Source: Craterostigma plantagineum
Lineage: Eukaryota > Streptophyta > Magnoliopsida > Lamiales > Linderniaceae
Assembly (NCBI GenBank): GCA_027422505.1
Contig: JAPQWV010001366.1
Span: 29,217-93,216 of the forward strand
Direction: 5' to 3'
DNA length: 64,000 nt
Shown: positions 45,551 through 57,031 of the stretch, piece after piece
Numbering within the stretch: the first letter of the stretch is position 1
Layout of the letters: every line of letters starts with the position of its first letter
Notes under the pieces: model-generated
The model's database searches: none
Told to the model about the DNA's origin: nothing
The model's input: the letters and a program-made list of their open reading frames with translations, nothing else
Translations under genes and position numbers: made by a program

Positions 45551-47099
45551 TGATAAACGTATCGTAGTACGTTTATCATAGTATTTAATTGGCTCATAAT
45601 AGAGTTTTTGTAGTCATTTTATGCACTTATTAACCCTATTTCTGCTTGTTTTGGTATTATAAGGCTTTAGGACAAGTTTCGGGCGAAAAGGAGCGAAAAC
45701 GAGGCAAAACGGCGCGAAAATGATGAAAACTGGTGAAGGTCATGGCCGTGACACATGTTGCACCTGGCCGTGACACTTGGCAGAGAGTTAGACTGAAGGT
45801 GGTCACGGCCGTGGCACTTCTTGCACCAGGCGGTGACCCGTAGCAGCAGCAGCATTAGAAAATTCATATCTCTCAATCCAGACCTCGGATTGAGAATTCC
45901 TTTGGTCAGAGTCAAGAATAGCGAGTCTTCTATCTATGGTAAAAATTTCAGGTCAATCGGACATTGTTTACCCCTCCATCCGAGAGAAATACGAAACTGC
46001 CGCAAAGCTGTTGAGGGGGTCACGGCCGTGACACTACTGCACCAGGCCGTGACGAGCGGCAGTGAGCTAAATTTTTGCCCCTAGAGTGTCACGGCCGTGA
46101 CCTGTCTTGTCCCAGGCCGTGACAGTGTCGAATTTTCACTATAAAAAGCCCAATTCGACCCAGAAAAGGCACAACCGACCAGAGATCAACCCTAATTCCT
46201 CTAGAGATGAAAAATAGTACATAAGAACGCAGAATCGCGTCCTGGAGCGCAAGAGACGGATCATCGGTGAAATCACGCCCAATTGAACGAAGAACGAAGA
46301 ATCATCGACGCTTCCATCGCAGATCATCCGAATATCAATAATATGAATTCTTCGCCTTTATTCCTTATTTCTTTCGTTGTTTTCCCGTCTATTATGCGTA
46401 GCTAATTCCCCTTTGTGTTTGGGATTAGATGAACGCTAGGATGTTTCGTGTTAAGATTTATAATTATCGTGACTATGTGTTTTGACTATTTATCATTCTA
46501 TGAATTTGTTTCGTTGCTTTAACATGTCTATGTGTTAAAGTAATCGTATGGAAAAACGTTTAGGGCGACAGCTAAACAACGTTTAGGCCGTTCGTAGAAG
46601 ATAGGAATCGAGTATAGGGCGAAAGCAAATACTCGATCCTCGCCGTTAGTAATTACTGAATCTTAGATCCCCGCGAGCGTTTAGGGCGACAGCAAACTCG
46701 CGAGCGGGTAGGATAATTACTGCGATCTAGTCAAGATCACGTAGGAACGATTTTATTGTCTTAGTCGATAACACCTAGCGGGATTCGAATCCCGAGCACA
46801 TCTTTATTATCTGAAGCTTCGTATCAGTTTTAAGCGTGTTATTTGAATCTCTAGTTGAGTTAGAAGTAATCTGTTAGGTTAAGTCATAAAACAATCTGCG
46901 TATTTTGTTTAGGCTAAATATCGAGTCGATAGGTCACTACTAGTACTTGATTTATTCCTTGTGTTCGATACTCGTTTACTCACTCTACTGCACTACAAAC
47001 GATAGGTCCACTGCCTATCGCACGTCGGTGATAGTAATTAGGTATTCGTTTTAATTATTACTTGTCGCACTTTTCATTCACACACCACGTGTCGATCAA
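45551..47099 (+). repeat. 5' LTR of the non-autonomous Athila-like element
   Basis: 1549 bp, starts with the hairpin TGATAAACGTA-TCGTAG-TACGTTTATCA and ends GTGTCGATCA. TATA box CTATAAAAAGCC at 46139-46150. Confidence 0.92.
45739..46130. repeat. Palindrome array GTCACGGCCGTGAC in LTR, upstream of the TATA box (other copy 52076-52467)
   Basis: Full palindromes at 46019 and 46088 and one-mismatch copies at 45739 and 45801, each followed about 23 bp later by a half-site GGCCGTGAC or GGCGGTGAC with TGCACC(A/T) or TCCCA before it. The array ends nine bases before the TATA box. Confidence 0.87.
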
Positions 47100-47104
47100 G
47101 TTTT

Positions 47105-47122
47105 TGGCGCCGTTGCCGGGGA
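47105..47122 (+). other. Primer-binding site, tRNA-Asp type
   Basis: TGGCGCCGTTGCCGGGGA, five bases after the LTR end. Confidence 0.9.
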
Positions 47123-47328
47123 ATAAATTGATATTAGGAACACCGTAGTTCGGTACTTTAGCCACTGTGATTTCGACGTTTTCTTTGCTTTTACTGTTTG
47201 CGTTATTTGTGTTATTTGCATTAGTTGTTTTCCTGCGTCGTTATTGATTTCGTATTTTTATTCGTCGTATTTGTTTACTTTTCGCTAATCTTTATTTCTC
47301 ACTCATTGAAGGTATGATTCAGCGGTGA

Positions 47329-50169
47329 ATGACCCGAAGCCATCCATCGGGCCCCATCGTTGAAGCCGACCCGGATTTCGAACGAAAGTTGCGAAGGAAG
47401 CTTAAGTACGATACCGAAGGAGCATCCACTAGCTCTCAGGACCACTTAGTTAGCTATTCAGAGGATAGTTCGCAGGAATCCATTCAAAATTCACGTGTAG
47501 AGGCAGCCGTAGATAGTCCTACACAGAAGTAGACATGGCGGACCACCGAGTGCCCGTCCATAACATTCCCGAGGAGGAACCATCACTTCAGGACCTCCTC
47601 AAGAATGCCGCGCTAGGCGGTACGGAATCGGCAATAGTCATCCCGCCGATCGAGAACAACAACTTTGAACTGAAGCACTCTTGGCTTCAGATGATCTTTG
47701 AGACGGGCCAGTTTGAGGGCAACCCAGATGACGACCCTTACTCCCATCTGAAGGCGTTTCTAACGGTGACCGACACTATCAAGATCAACGGTGTCCCAGG
47801 CGATGCAATCAAATTGATGCTGTTTCCGTTCTCGCTCAAGTTCAGAGCGAGAGACTGGTTGGATATGTTGCCGCCCAGATCGATCACTACCTGGGAGGAG
47901 ATGCGAGCCGCCTTCATCAACCACTACTTCCCACTCACAAAGGTATTAAGATTGAAGACGGAGATTTCTCTGTTCCACCAGAAGGACTCCGAAAACTTGT
48001 ATGAGGTGTGGGAGCGTTACAAGGCGCTACTGAAGAGGTGCCCACAGCACGGGATGTCGAAGGCAGCCCAGATCAACCGATTCCACGAGGGTCTCAATGA
48101 TCAGACGGTTCATATGTTAGACGGAGCCGCAGGAGGAGGGCTCGTGAAGCTCAACGCCACCGACGCGTGGAATTTGATTGAGGACTACTCGAGGAACAGT
48201 TTCATGAGGGGCAATACCAGGATGAAGACGACAGGCGTCTTTGGAGTGAGCGAGGAGACGGCCACTAACGCTAAGATCGAGGCGCTCCAGCAACAACTCA
48301 CCTCGACGAACTCTCAGTTGCAGACAGTGATTGGTGCATTGCTTCCCAAGTCCGGGCAGACCCAGCCCGTGAACGCCGTGGCCACCACCACACCGACACA
48401 GCACACGCCTTACGTACCATTATGCGAGATTTGCGGCTCAGCCCACGAGACCTCAGATTGCCAACTTGGGCAGCCGCTGGAACACGTAGATTATATGGGA
48501 AATTACCAAGGCGGCCAGCGAAGTTTTCAGCCCCGGGCACATCCAAACCTGGCGTACGGGAATCAGAACCATCAGGGCCAAGGACCGTCAGGATTTCAGC
48601 CCCGACCATCCGGATTCCAAAATGGGCCACCACGACAGTACCAGAACGCGCCCGCAGGAGGATCCGACACATGAGGGAGATGAAGGACATGATGAAGGCA
48701 CTTCTCATGAATTTCAGTAGCACCACCGCAGCCCACGAAAGCCGAATGACAAAGATGGAGGAGTACATGGAGGCGAATAACATCCGTGCTCAGAATACAG
48801 ACGCCTCGATCAAGAGGTTGGAGCAACAAGTGGGGCAATTAGCGAAGCAAATGGCGGGGCGAAATCAAGGATCACTCCCGAGCTACACCGAGACAAACCC
48901 CAAGGAGTATTGCAATGCGGTAATCCTGAGAAGCGGGAGAGGATTACAAGAAGCTCCTACCAAGCAGAATTTAAAGGAGAAAGTCGATTTCGAGGGCCAC
49001 GATGAGCCAGAAGTGGAGGAAAGTAAGGGCGACGGAGTCGAGAAGGTCAAGGATGATGAGAGAAAGACGCGACCATTCGTGAAGCCGTATCAACCAAAGA
49101 TCCCATAACCAGCTCGATTGAGGGGAGCTGCACCTGAAAAAGAGAAGGTTCAACCTAAAAAGGAGGAGGCTGCACCCGAAATAGAAAAAGCGAGGGAGAA
49201 CGAGCGACCACTAGTGATGCCGTACCAGCCAAAGATTCCCTATCCAACACGGTTGAAGAAGGACAAAGAAGAAACGCTAATTGGCAGATTCATGGGTATG
49301 TGCAAAGCATTACATATTAACTTACCGTTTGTTGAAGCTATTGCGCAGATGCCCAGTTTCGTTAAGTTCCTGAAGGACTTGCTGACGAATCGACGGAAGC
49401 TCGAACACGTCTCCACGGTATACCTACGAGGAGAGTGCTCGGCGATACTCTAGAGCAATATACCGAAAAAACTCAAGGACCCAGGGAGTTTTACTATTCC
49501 TTGTCTGATAGGTGATTTAGTTGTTGAGCATGCTTTAGCTGATCTAGGCGCTAGTATAAATTTAATGCCGTACTCCATGTTTAAGCGCTTAGGATTAGGT
49601 GAACCACGATCCACTAGGATGAGTATTCAATTAGCTGATAGATCGTTAAAATACCCCTTAGGTGTTATCGAGGATATTCTAGTTAAGGTCGATAAGTTCG
49701 TTATCCCTGCTGATTTTGTGATCTTAGACATGGATGAGGATGAAAATGTTCCATTAATTCTAGGTAGACCATTCTTAGCTACAGGCGAGACCATGATAGA
49801 TGTTAGGAATGAAACATTAACCTTGACAGTTGACGGTGAAAAGTTACGTTCAATATGGCTGACTCGATGAAAAAGAGCAACGAGCAAGATGATAAATGCT
49901 ATTTCTTAGATGTCTTTGAGCGCGATTTTCTCTTTTCTGTACAAGGTCTGTCACAGGTCAGCAAGCATGATAGGCACACGATTATGGAAATCGATAAGTG
50001 TGGGAGGAGATCGACGAACCCATCATAACCATCGAGGAGAGCAGCGAAGAAGTTAAGGACAAGAGCCCAGTCGAGGAGCGACCGCCACTAGAGTTGAAAC
50101 CGCTGCCCGGCGAAAGGCGACACCTCCAAGGTATGGATGCAGGGGAGGGAAACTTAAGCAAAAAATAGA
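47329..50169 (+). pseudogene. Athila-like gag and protease of the non-autonomous element
   Basis: A leader reading (47329-47532) contains IVEADPDFERKLRRKLKYDT and ends at a stop next to the main start MADHRVPVHNIP at 47535. Gag is open to 48674 (379 aa) with FELKHSWLQMIFETGQFEGN, WLDMLPPRSITTWEEMRAAF, a knuckle-like CEICGSAHETSDC and a Pro/Gln/Asn tail. After a one-base shift it continues MREMKDMMKALLMNFSSTTA and coiled-coil-like YMEANNIRAQNTDASIKRLE (to 49108). A Lys/Glu-rich linker (49118 on), SFVKFLKDLLTNRRKLEHVS and the protease motif in ADLGASINLMPYSMFKRLGL (about 49540-49620) follow; the reading ends LSKK near 50169. The internal deletion replaces all of pol. Confidence 0.87.
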
Positions 50170-50474
50170 TGCTGTACCTCGACTTCCAGCCACCCTAAGC
50201 GAACGAAAGCACGTCCGGCTAAAGACGGTAAAGGAAGCGCTTCTTGGGAGGCAACCCAGGTTTTATCTATCTAGTATTTTTTTATTATGTCTATCATTAC
50301 TATCATCATGTTTTTTTTCTGTTACGTTTAGTTTTCCTTTTAGTCATGTCAGGCATCACGAGTCACGATACGACAACCATCACGCGTTTAGTCACGACCA
50401 CGTCAACATTTTTCGTCAGGGAAGTTTCGTTCTCTTACACCTGCTTTTCCCTTTCGTTTATTCAAATTTTACGT

Positions 50475-50512
50475 TGAGGACAACGTACGGCTTAAGTGTG
50501 GGGAGGAGAATT
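50475..50512 (+). other. Internal polypurine tract-like site of the non-autonomous element
   Basis: GAGGACAACGTACGGCTTAA then GTGTGGGGAGGAGAA. The terminal tract has the matching context GAGGACAAGCAAATGCTTAA then GTGTGGGGAGGTT at 51855-51888. Confidence 0.68.
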
Positions 50513-50519
50513 TAGGTTG

Positions 50520-51854
50520 AACTTACGTGAAAATTTTATTTTTTTATGACGTGTCTGTGAGCTATAAATTTCGTTGAAAGGCATGGATTATTGAATTCAG
50601 GCACGATTTTTGCGCATTATCTCGAGTTAGTCTGCATTATTATGAATTCTTGTGAGCAATTAGGATACGCATGACTGATCGAATCATGTCTGCCTGAATA
50701 GATATAGCACTGTTTTTAGAGATTCGTACACATAACCCTGTTTCATGTGAGAGTTTAAGCCTGACGAGCTTATGCTCATTTTTCTTGGTTGTGTGACGTG
50801 CCTAGTCTACATCTCTCTAGAACTTGCCTGTCTGATGCGTGTTGAAACTGTTTTGGTGTGTTAGTGTGAGATGATGAGGGCATTAGGAATTATGTCTAGA
50901 GCCAAAATTTCCCCACCATGACTAACCCCACTAGTTAGCCACTTTGAGCCTGAGCCTATTCGTTGCTTACCTCACATGATATGAAATGCCCTTGACCCAT
51001 ATAAGCCTCCAGAGATTATATGAACCCAAATTCATTAGAATAGAGCAAAAGTCGAACTTGAGAGTTACTATTTCAGTGTATGATTTGATGTTCTTCTCTG
51101 CTATTCGTGAAATGACTCGCCCCTGACTTGACCGTTTTCTGAAATGACCTGATCTCTTTCATAAGCATGCCCATAAACCTTTTGGCAAGATATATGTTTT
51201 GGTAATAAGTATCCCTAGGTACACGGCATTCGCTGTGACGATGTATTCTTTGCGATCAAAATAGAACCTTGATGTTTTAGGGAATAAGGGCAGTGCACTA
51301 GAGCGTAATTAAGGGGAAAGGGCAGAAAATGAAAGGGAACTGAGTTGACAGGGGTCGGACAGAAAAGTCTAGGATTTCGGAGCGAGAATGTTGAGTCTTA
51401 TGTTGGGGCATGTGACTATCAATTTGATCATGCTATATTCTTTGAATTTTCGCTTATGTGTCCTAGCTTTAAGATTACGTGTTCAATATCTATGCTTGTC
51501 AAGTCATTATTATTTGACCCGAGAAGACCCAAGAAGATCCTCGGATTTATGCTTGCGACTTTAAGTAGTAGATATGCGATTAGCTTGCAAGCCTATGGTA
51601 GGGGTCGGACTAGTGCACGATTTGAGTGATTCACTATATGTTAACCTATACACTGAGTGATTTGAGCGAATTCCTGTGAGGTATGAGTCTCGACTGGCAG
51701 TGCGAAGGAAGTTTAGGTCAACAAGTTCAAGTCATTAGTGCGATGTCCATGATTGTTTGCTTGATTCTATTTTGTGCTTTCTAGCTTTGTTGATAAATTG
51801 CGAACAATCGTGCCATTATCTTGATCTGATGCCTTTTCTGACTTCTAATTTACT
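50520..51854 (+). other. Non-coding 3' region of the non-autonomous Athila-like element
   Basis: Counterpart, in opposite orientation, of 17827-19166. No long conserved frame. Confidence 0.65.
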
Positions 51855-51888
51855 TGAGGACAAGCAAATGCTTAAGTGTGGGGAGGTT

Positions 51889-53436
51889 TGATAAACGTAT
51901 CGTAGTACGTTTATCATAGTATTTAATTGGCTCATAATAGAGTTTTCGTAGTCATTTTATGCACTTATTAACCCTATTTCTGCTTGTTTTGGTATTATAA
52001 GGCTTTAGGACAAGTTTCGGGCGAAAAGGAGCGAAAACGAGGCAAAACGGCGCGAAAATGATGAAAACTGGTTAAGGTCACGGCCGTGACACATGTTGCA
52101 CCTGGCCGTGACACTTGGCAGATAGTTAGACTGAAGGTGGTCACGGCCGTGACACTTCTTGCACCAGGCGGTGACCCGTAGCAGCAGCAGCATTAGAAAA
52201 TTCATATCTCTCAATCCAGACAACGGATTGAGAATTCCTTTGGTCAGAGTCAAGAATAGCGAGTCTTCTATCTATGATTAAAATTTCAGGTCAATCGGAC
52301 ATCGTTTACCCCTCCATCCGAGAGAAATACAAAACTGCCGCAAAGCTGTTGAGGGGGTCACGGCCGTGACACTACTGCACCAGGCCGTGACGAGCGGCAG
52401 TGAGCTCAATTTTGCCCCTAGAGTGTCACGGCCGTGACCTGTCTTGTCCCAGGCCGTGACAGTGTCGAATTTCACTATAAAAAGCCCAAATTCGACCCCA
52501 GAAAAGGCACAACCGACCAGAGATCAACCCTAATCCCTCTAGAGACGAAAAATAGTACATAAGAACGCAGAATCGCGTCCTGGAGCGCAAGAGACGGATC
52601 ATCGACGAAATCACGCCCAATTGAACGAAGAACGAAGAATCATCGACGCTTCCATCGCAGATCATCCGGATATCAAGAATATGAATTCTTCGCCTTTATT
52701 CCTTATTTCTTTCGTTGTTTTCCCGTCTATTATGCGTAGCTAATTCCCCTTTGTGTTTGGGATTAGATGAACGCTGGGATGTTTCGTAGTTAAGATTTAT
52801 AATTATCGTGACTATGTGTTTTGACTATTTATCATTCTATGAATTTGTTTCGTTGCTTTAATATGTCTATGTGTTAAAGTAATCGTATGGAAAACGTTTA
52901 GGGCGACAGCTAAACAACGTTTAGGCCGTTCGTAGAAGATAGGAATCGAGTATAGGGCGAAAGCAAATACTCGATCCTCGCCGTTAGTAATTACTGAATC
53001 TTAGATCCCCACGAGCGTTTAGGGCGACAGCAAACTCGCGAGCGGGTAGGATAATTACTGCGATCTAGTCAAGATCACGTAGGAACGATTTTATTGTCTT
53101 AGTCGATAACACCTAGCGGGATTCGAATCCCGAGCACATCTTTATTATCTGAAGTTTCGTATCAGTTTTAAGCGTGTTATTTGAATCTCTAGTTGAGTTA
53201 GAAGTAATCTGTTAGGTTAAGTCATAAAACAATCTGCGTATTTTGTTTAGGCTAAATATCGAGTCGATAGGTCACTACTAGTACTTGATTTATTTCTTGT
53301 GTTCGATACTCGTTTACTCACTTTACTGCACTACAAACGATAGGTCCACTGCCTATCGCACGTCGGTGATAGTAATTAAGTATTCGTTTTTATTATTACT
53401 TGTCGCACTTTTCATTCGCACACCACGTGTCGATCA
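51889..53436 (+). repeat. 3' LTR of the non-autonomous Athila-like element
   Basis: 1548 bp, nearly identical to the 5' LTR; TATA box at about 52475-52486. The few differences suggest a young insertion. Confidence 0.92.
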
Positions 53437-53441
53437 ATAAT

Positions 53442-54600
53442 GCTTTGTTAGAAGGCACCATCCAAATGCGCAAAAGGTTACGCTGCAAGATGCAATTGGC
53501 AGATTCAGCGAAATGGGATATACCTCATCATCTCGTGTCGACGTTGAAAAACTAACAATGGCCAGCGTAGTATTTGTCGCGGGGGTTCTAGATTAGCGAA
53601 GATGCCGAACAAATGTGAAGATAAATCCAATGATACTTCACTTAGTGGAGGATTTCGACAGCTTTAACAGTTATTTGTTTGGAAAGTACGCCTATGATAC
53701 TTCTCTGTCTTCGCTAAAAGGGACCTTTCTCAGTTCAAAGACAGTCAGGAAACAGGTGGTACAAGACGTATCAAACGTTGTGCTTGGGTGGCTTCGTGCA
53801 TCCAATGCAGGTAATCTTACACGGCTCTACACACATGATCTGTAACCCTTGCATATTTACACCATAATGTCATGTAATTCAGTAACTTATTTTCCATATA
53901 GATACTTGCTTATGAATGCTTGCCATGCGTTGCAAGAAATCACAACGCGCTTTGACAATACGGCCGTCCCGCTCTCCCGTATGTGCCGATGGAAAACTTA
54001 TGCTTGGTCGACAGAATACTCTCCAAGATTGCAAGACATTGTTGGTACTGTTACGAAGTCAGTGGTTGTGAATAATCTGTTTATTCCTATAGCTGAGGAG
54101 GTTGTTGCTGAATATTATGCCAATAGCAATTTCAATACCATTCCCCCCAGTGAATATCTTCAGCAAAGCAGTTCACCATCATTGAGCAGAACCACTGAAA
54201 GAGCATTACGTTCACCAACGTACAAGATTTCATCAACGATCTCCACTCCAAACGCAAGGACATACATGAGAGTCAAAATGTTGGCATTGAGGATAGTGCC
54301 AACACAGAAACATGTGTTGTAGATCATATACAACCACCTCCGCAGCCGCACGTAGATGTTGTGGACGATATGAATGCTTCGTGGCCGGTGATTGACGAAT
54401 GGCAGCGCCAAACCACTGTTCTGGAGAACAATGCCAGTATGTCATATGATGCTGGAGATGATGGCATGGATACCCATGATGAGTTCCTCAACATTGTGGA
54501 AAATGAGGCAGGTGGGCCTTCTCATGTTCAGGAGCCACTTGTTGGAAATGTTTTATTGAAGCAGGGAACCTCGTACAAATCTCACAAGAATCTTGAATGA
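53442..54600 (+). pseudogene. DUF1985-domain gene, 3' part beyond the retrotransposon
   Basis: The exon resumes as ALLEGTIQMRKR after the duplicated ATAAT. With shifts it continues MASVVFVAGVLD and PMILHLVEDFDSFNSYLFGK then YAYDTSLSSLKGTF, the conserved VED-xxFxxYxWG-xxxxTxxSL part of DUF1985, to a donor at about 53811. The next exon (acceptor CCATATAG near 53901) gives the AYECLPCVARN and RFDNTAVPLSRMCRWKTYAW strings, then LFIPIAEEVVAEYYANSNF. An acidic tail (54361-54600, WPVIDEWQRQTTVLENNASM) ends SYKSHKNLE. No Ulp1 protease domain is present, so the copy appears truncated as well as interrupted. Confidence 0.72.
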
Positions 54601-54907
54601 AGGCAGAGGACACTCGTTTTGAACGTTGGGACTTTTTCCCTTATTTGCAGTACAGAGCATTTTCTTGTTTATTTTGTGGAAATAGAGAAAGAAAAAGGAC
54701 GTCTTGGACAATTATATTACAACATTACAATATGGAACACAAAATTATCAATAAAAGGGAGAATTGCTGTTATGTTACTTGAGCAAATTTTTATTACATC
54801 TTGAGACTTGTAAACCTAGAAAAACTAGACAACAATTAAAAATCACGGAAGAGAACACCACACTAGTTATTATGATAACATATACACAACTAAAATTAAT
54901 ACTAATA
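54601..54907. other. Region downstream of the DUF1985 fragment
   Basis: AT-rich, no feature recognised. Confidence 0.45.
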
Positions 54908-55330
54908 CTAAATGAACCGACTCAAAAAGGAGTCGTCGAGTCCATCCAAATTAGGAAGGCCATTGAAAATTCCGTCAATATCGTTGGGCAAAAGAGGAGG
55001 TATAAGTTGTTCGTCAGCCATCAAGAAATTCGATGATGAAGAAGAAGAAGGTGAACGTGATTGTTCTGAAGATGAATAACGAAGATCCATGGTAATAGCA
55101 GAAGTTGGATAATAAATGTCGTTCATCCCTTCAACAATTTCATCATCCTTCTTCTTACTCTTACGAATTGAATTGTGAGCTGTCGCCGAGAAGGTCATCA
55201 AGATTAGGAAAGGTATTTATCATTTCGTCAATGGCATCATCGTTACAATTCAAAAGAGGATCAAAGAGACGATTGTCATCATTTTCCATTAGCAAACGGT
55301 CTGAAGTGGTGGTAATAGGATAATTGTCCA
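54908..55330 (-). pseudogene. Unrecognised acidic C-terminal protein fragment
   Basis: On the minus strand one frame (from about 55330) reads YPITTTSDRLLMENDDNRLF then DPLLNCNDDAIDEMIN and a Phe-Pro-Asn-Leu-Asp-Asp motif, stopping near 55165. A second frame (55201-54908) reads a Lys-rich string, YPTSAITMDLRYSSSEQSRS, a Ser run and IFNGLPNLDGLDDSFLSRFI before a stop. The FPNLDDL and LPNLDGLDD repeats suggest one acidic, Ser-rich C-terminal region, as in plant transcription factors, with a one-base shift or an intron between. No DNA-binding domain is visible, so I assign no family. Confidence 0.35.
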
Positions 55331-55969
55331 AACGAGGTTTGACATTTTTGTAAAGATTAGGTCCGAGGTAAAATCGTAAAGATATCTTAATAACGTTTTA
55401 CATAATATGTTTATTTATATATCTGAAAATTACATATTGTAATTAATGAGAAACATTAAATTTAGATCAAAGTATACATTGAAATCATAAGAAACATCTA
55501 GTTTTTCGTATAATCGTTAAAATGTTTTTCTTTTTGTACATTTTAAGAATATTTATTACATATTGTTATCATGATAAAATGATATATTGTAACTTAGGAA
55601 CCAATAATAAATTTGGGTGGAGGTAATAACCAGTGTCTAGTTCGTGATCTAATCTTCGAAATGTCTTATATATGTTTTGCATAGATGTTTATTACATAGG
55701 TGAAAATTAATTCCATATTGTAATCAATAATAATATTATGAGTTATAACTTTTTAACAAAATAATAAAAACGACACTCATTGTGCCTTATATACGTTTTC
55801 ATAACAGATAATACATATATAAGAAGTAAAATATTATAATAGTGACATAATCAGAAATTATAACTTGAAAGAGTCGAAAATGCTTCCAAAATAACATTTT
55901 CGTAAAATGTTTGTTTTATATATGAAAATAATTAAATATATGATCGTTCAAATATTTGGAGATAATAAT
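55331..55969. other. AT-rich non-coding stretch
   Basis: Nothing recognised. A loosely repeated phrase around CATATTGTAA(T/C)..ATAA occurs several times. Confidence 0.5.
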
Positions 55970-56227
55970 TGTTGACCTTTTTGGTCCATGAGCGTTAGAG
56001 AGTTTTGATGAACTATGTAATTGTAATGACGTTAGGTCTATAAATGAAGCAATTCGATGAATGATCAATATAATGTCTAAGTACATGATAATATTCGACC
56101 ATGCATTATTTATGAGCTATAAATTGTAAAAGTGTTATTTGATTCACTTGTGACTGTGATTTATTGGTGAACTATGTGATCGCATATTATAGACTTCTCA
56201 CATGCTAGGATTAGACATGCCCATTTA

Positions 56228-56560
56228 AACCGTAACCGGCGGTTGAACCTTGGAACCGCCGGTTACGGAACCGCCGGTTACGGTTTATAACCTTAACCGG
56301 CAACAACCGTAACCGGCCACCGGGAACGGCCGGTTACGGGGCGGTTGGTCGATTTGACCAACCGCAAACCGCCGGTTGTCAACCGCCGGTTAGGCGGTTA
56401 ACCGCGGTTGACCAATTAAAAAAAAATTCGAATTTCAAATTTTGAAAATCCCGCCTAACGTTTTCATAATTAAAAAAAAAAATAATTGAATTTAGTCGTT
56501 GTAACCGGCGGTTTGACCGTAACCGGCGGTTAACCGGACAAACCGCCGGTTACAACGGCT
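56228..56560. repeat. Subterminal AACCGsCGGTT repeat array of the hAT element (partner array 59064-59242)
   Basis: The two forms AACCGCCGGTT and AACCGGCGGTT are reverse complements of each other, so the array reads similarly on both strands. It is denser and longer than the ACCGGT array of the other hAT in the window. Confidence 0.85.
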
Positions 56561-56579
56561 AGAATTTTTTTTTATTTAT

Positions 56580-56735
56580 TATCAATCTCTCTCACTCTCA
56601 ATCTCTCTCTCTCGCACTCTCTCTCTCTGTCTCGATTTCTCTCTCTCTCGCACTCTAAGTCTCTCTCTCTCTCGCTCTCTCTAACTCTCACTCTCTCTCT
56701 CTCGCTCTCTCTAACTCTCACTCTCTCTCTCTCGC
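56580..56735. repeat. CT-rich microsatellite in the hAT 5' region
   Basis: (CT)n with CTCTCGCACTCT and CTCTAACTCTCA interruptions, followed to about 56940 by a CCACCACCG-rich, low-complexity stretch. Confidence 0.85.
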
Positions 56736-57031
56736 CGACCACCTCCCGCCGCCGACCACCTCCGGCAGCCGCGACCACCGCGCCGCCACCGTGCCACCTC
56801 ACCACCACCGCCGCACCACCACCGCCCCACCACCACCACCGCCGCACCTCACCACCACCGCCGGACCACCGCGCCGCCCCACCACCACCACCGACGCACC
56901 TCACCACCACGCGCCGCACCACGCGCCGGCCGCCGCAGCCCGCCTCGGCCCCGACCTTTGGTATCCTCTTCTGACCCTTTTTAGTTTTTTATCTAACCGT
57001 ATTTTTCGTATCCGTGTGTAGATTTTTTTAG

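Larger units (their letters stand above)
45551..53436 (+). mobile_element. Non-autonomous Athila-like Ty3 element (gag and protease only) inside the DUF1985 exon
   Basis: LTRs 45551-47099 and 51889-53436 are almost identical. The target duplication is ATAAT (45546-45550 and 53437-53441). The primer site TGGCGCCGTTGCCGGGGA is at 47105-47122; AAGTGTGGGGAGGTT ends at 51888. It shares gag, protease, 3' region and palindrome arrays with the larger element at 16411-29065, but RT, RNase H, integrase and the extra ORF are absent: the sequence passes from ELKPLPG (about 50100) to the post-integrase string GGGAGGCAACCCAGG (about 50246). A single internal deletion of several kb explains this. It would depend on a relative for enzymes. 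Confidence 0.93.

Noticed and set aside
48298..48838. Antisense frames of 80-161 aa over gag of the non-autonomous element
   Set aside because: They mirror the real gag reading on the plus strand, whose conserved motifs are clear.
56572..56922. A 116-aa minus-strand frame of Arg-Glu and Gly-Gly repeats
   Set aside because: It is a translation of the CT microsatellite and the CCACCG-rich stretch, not a protein gene.
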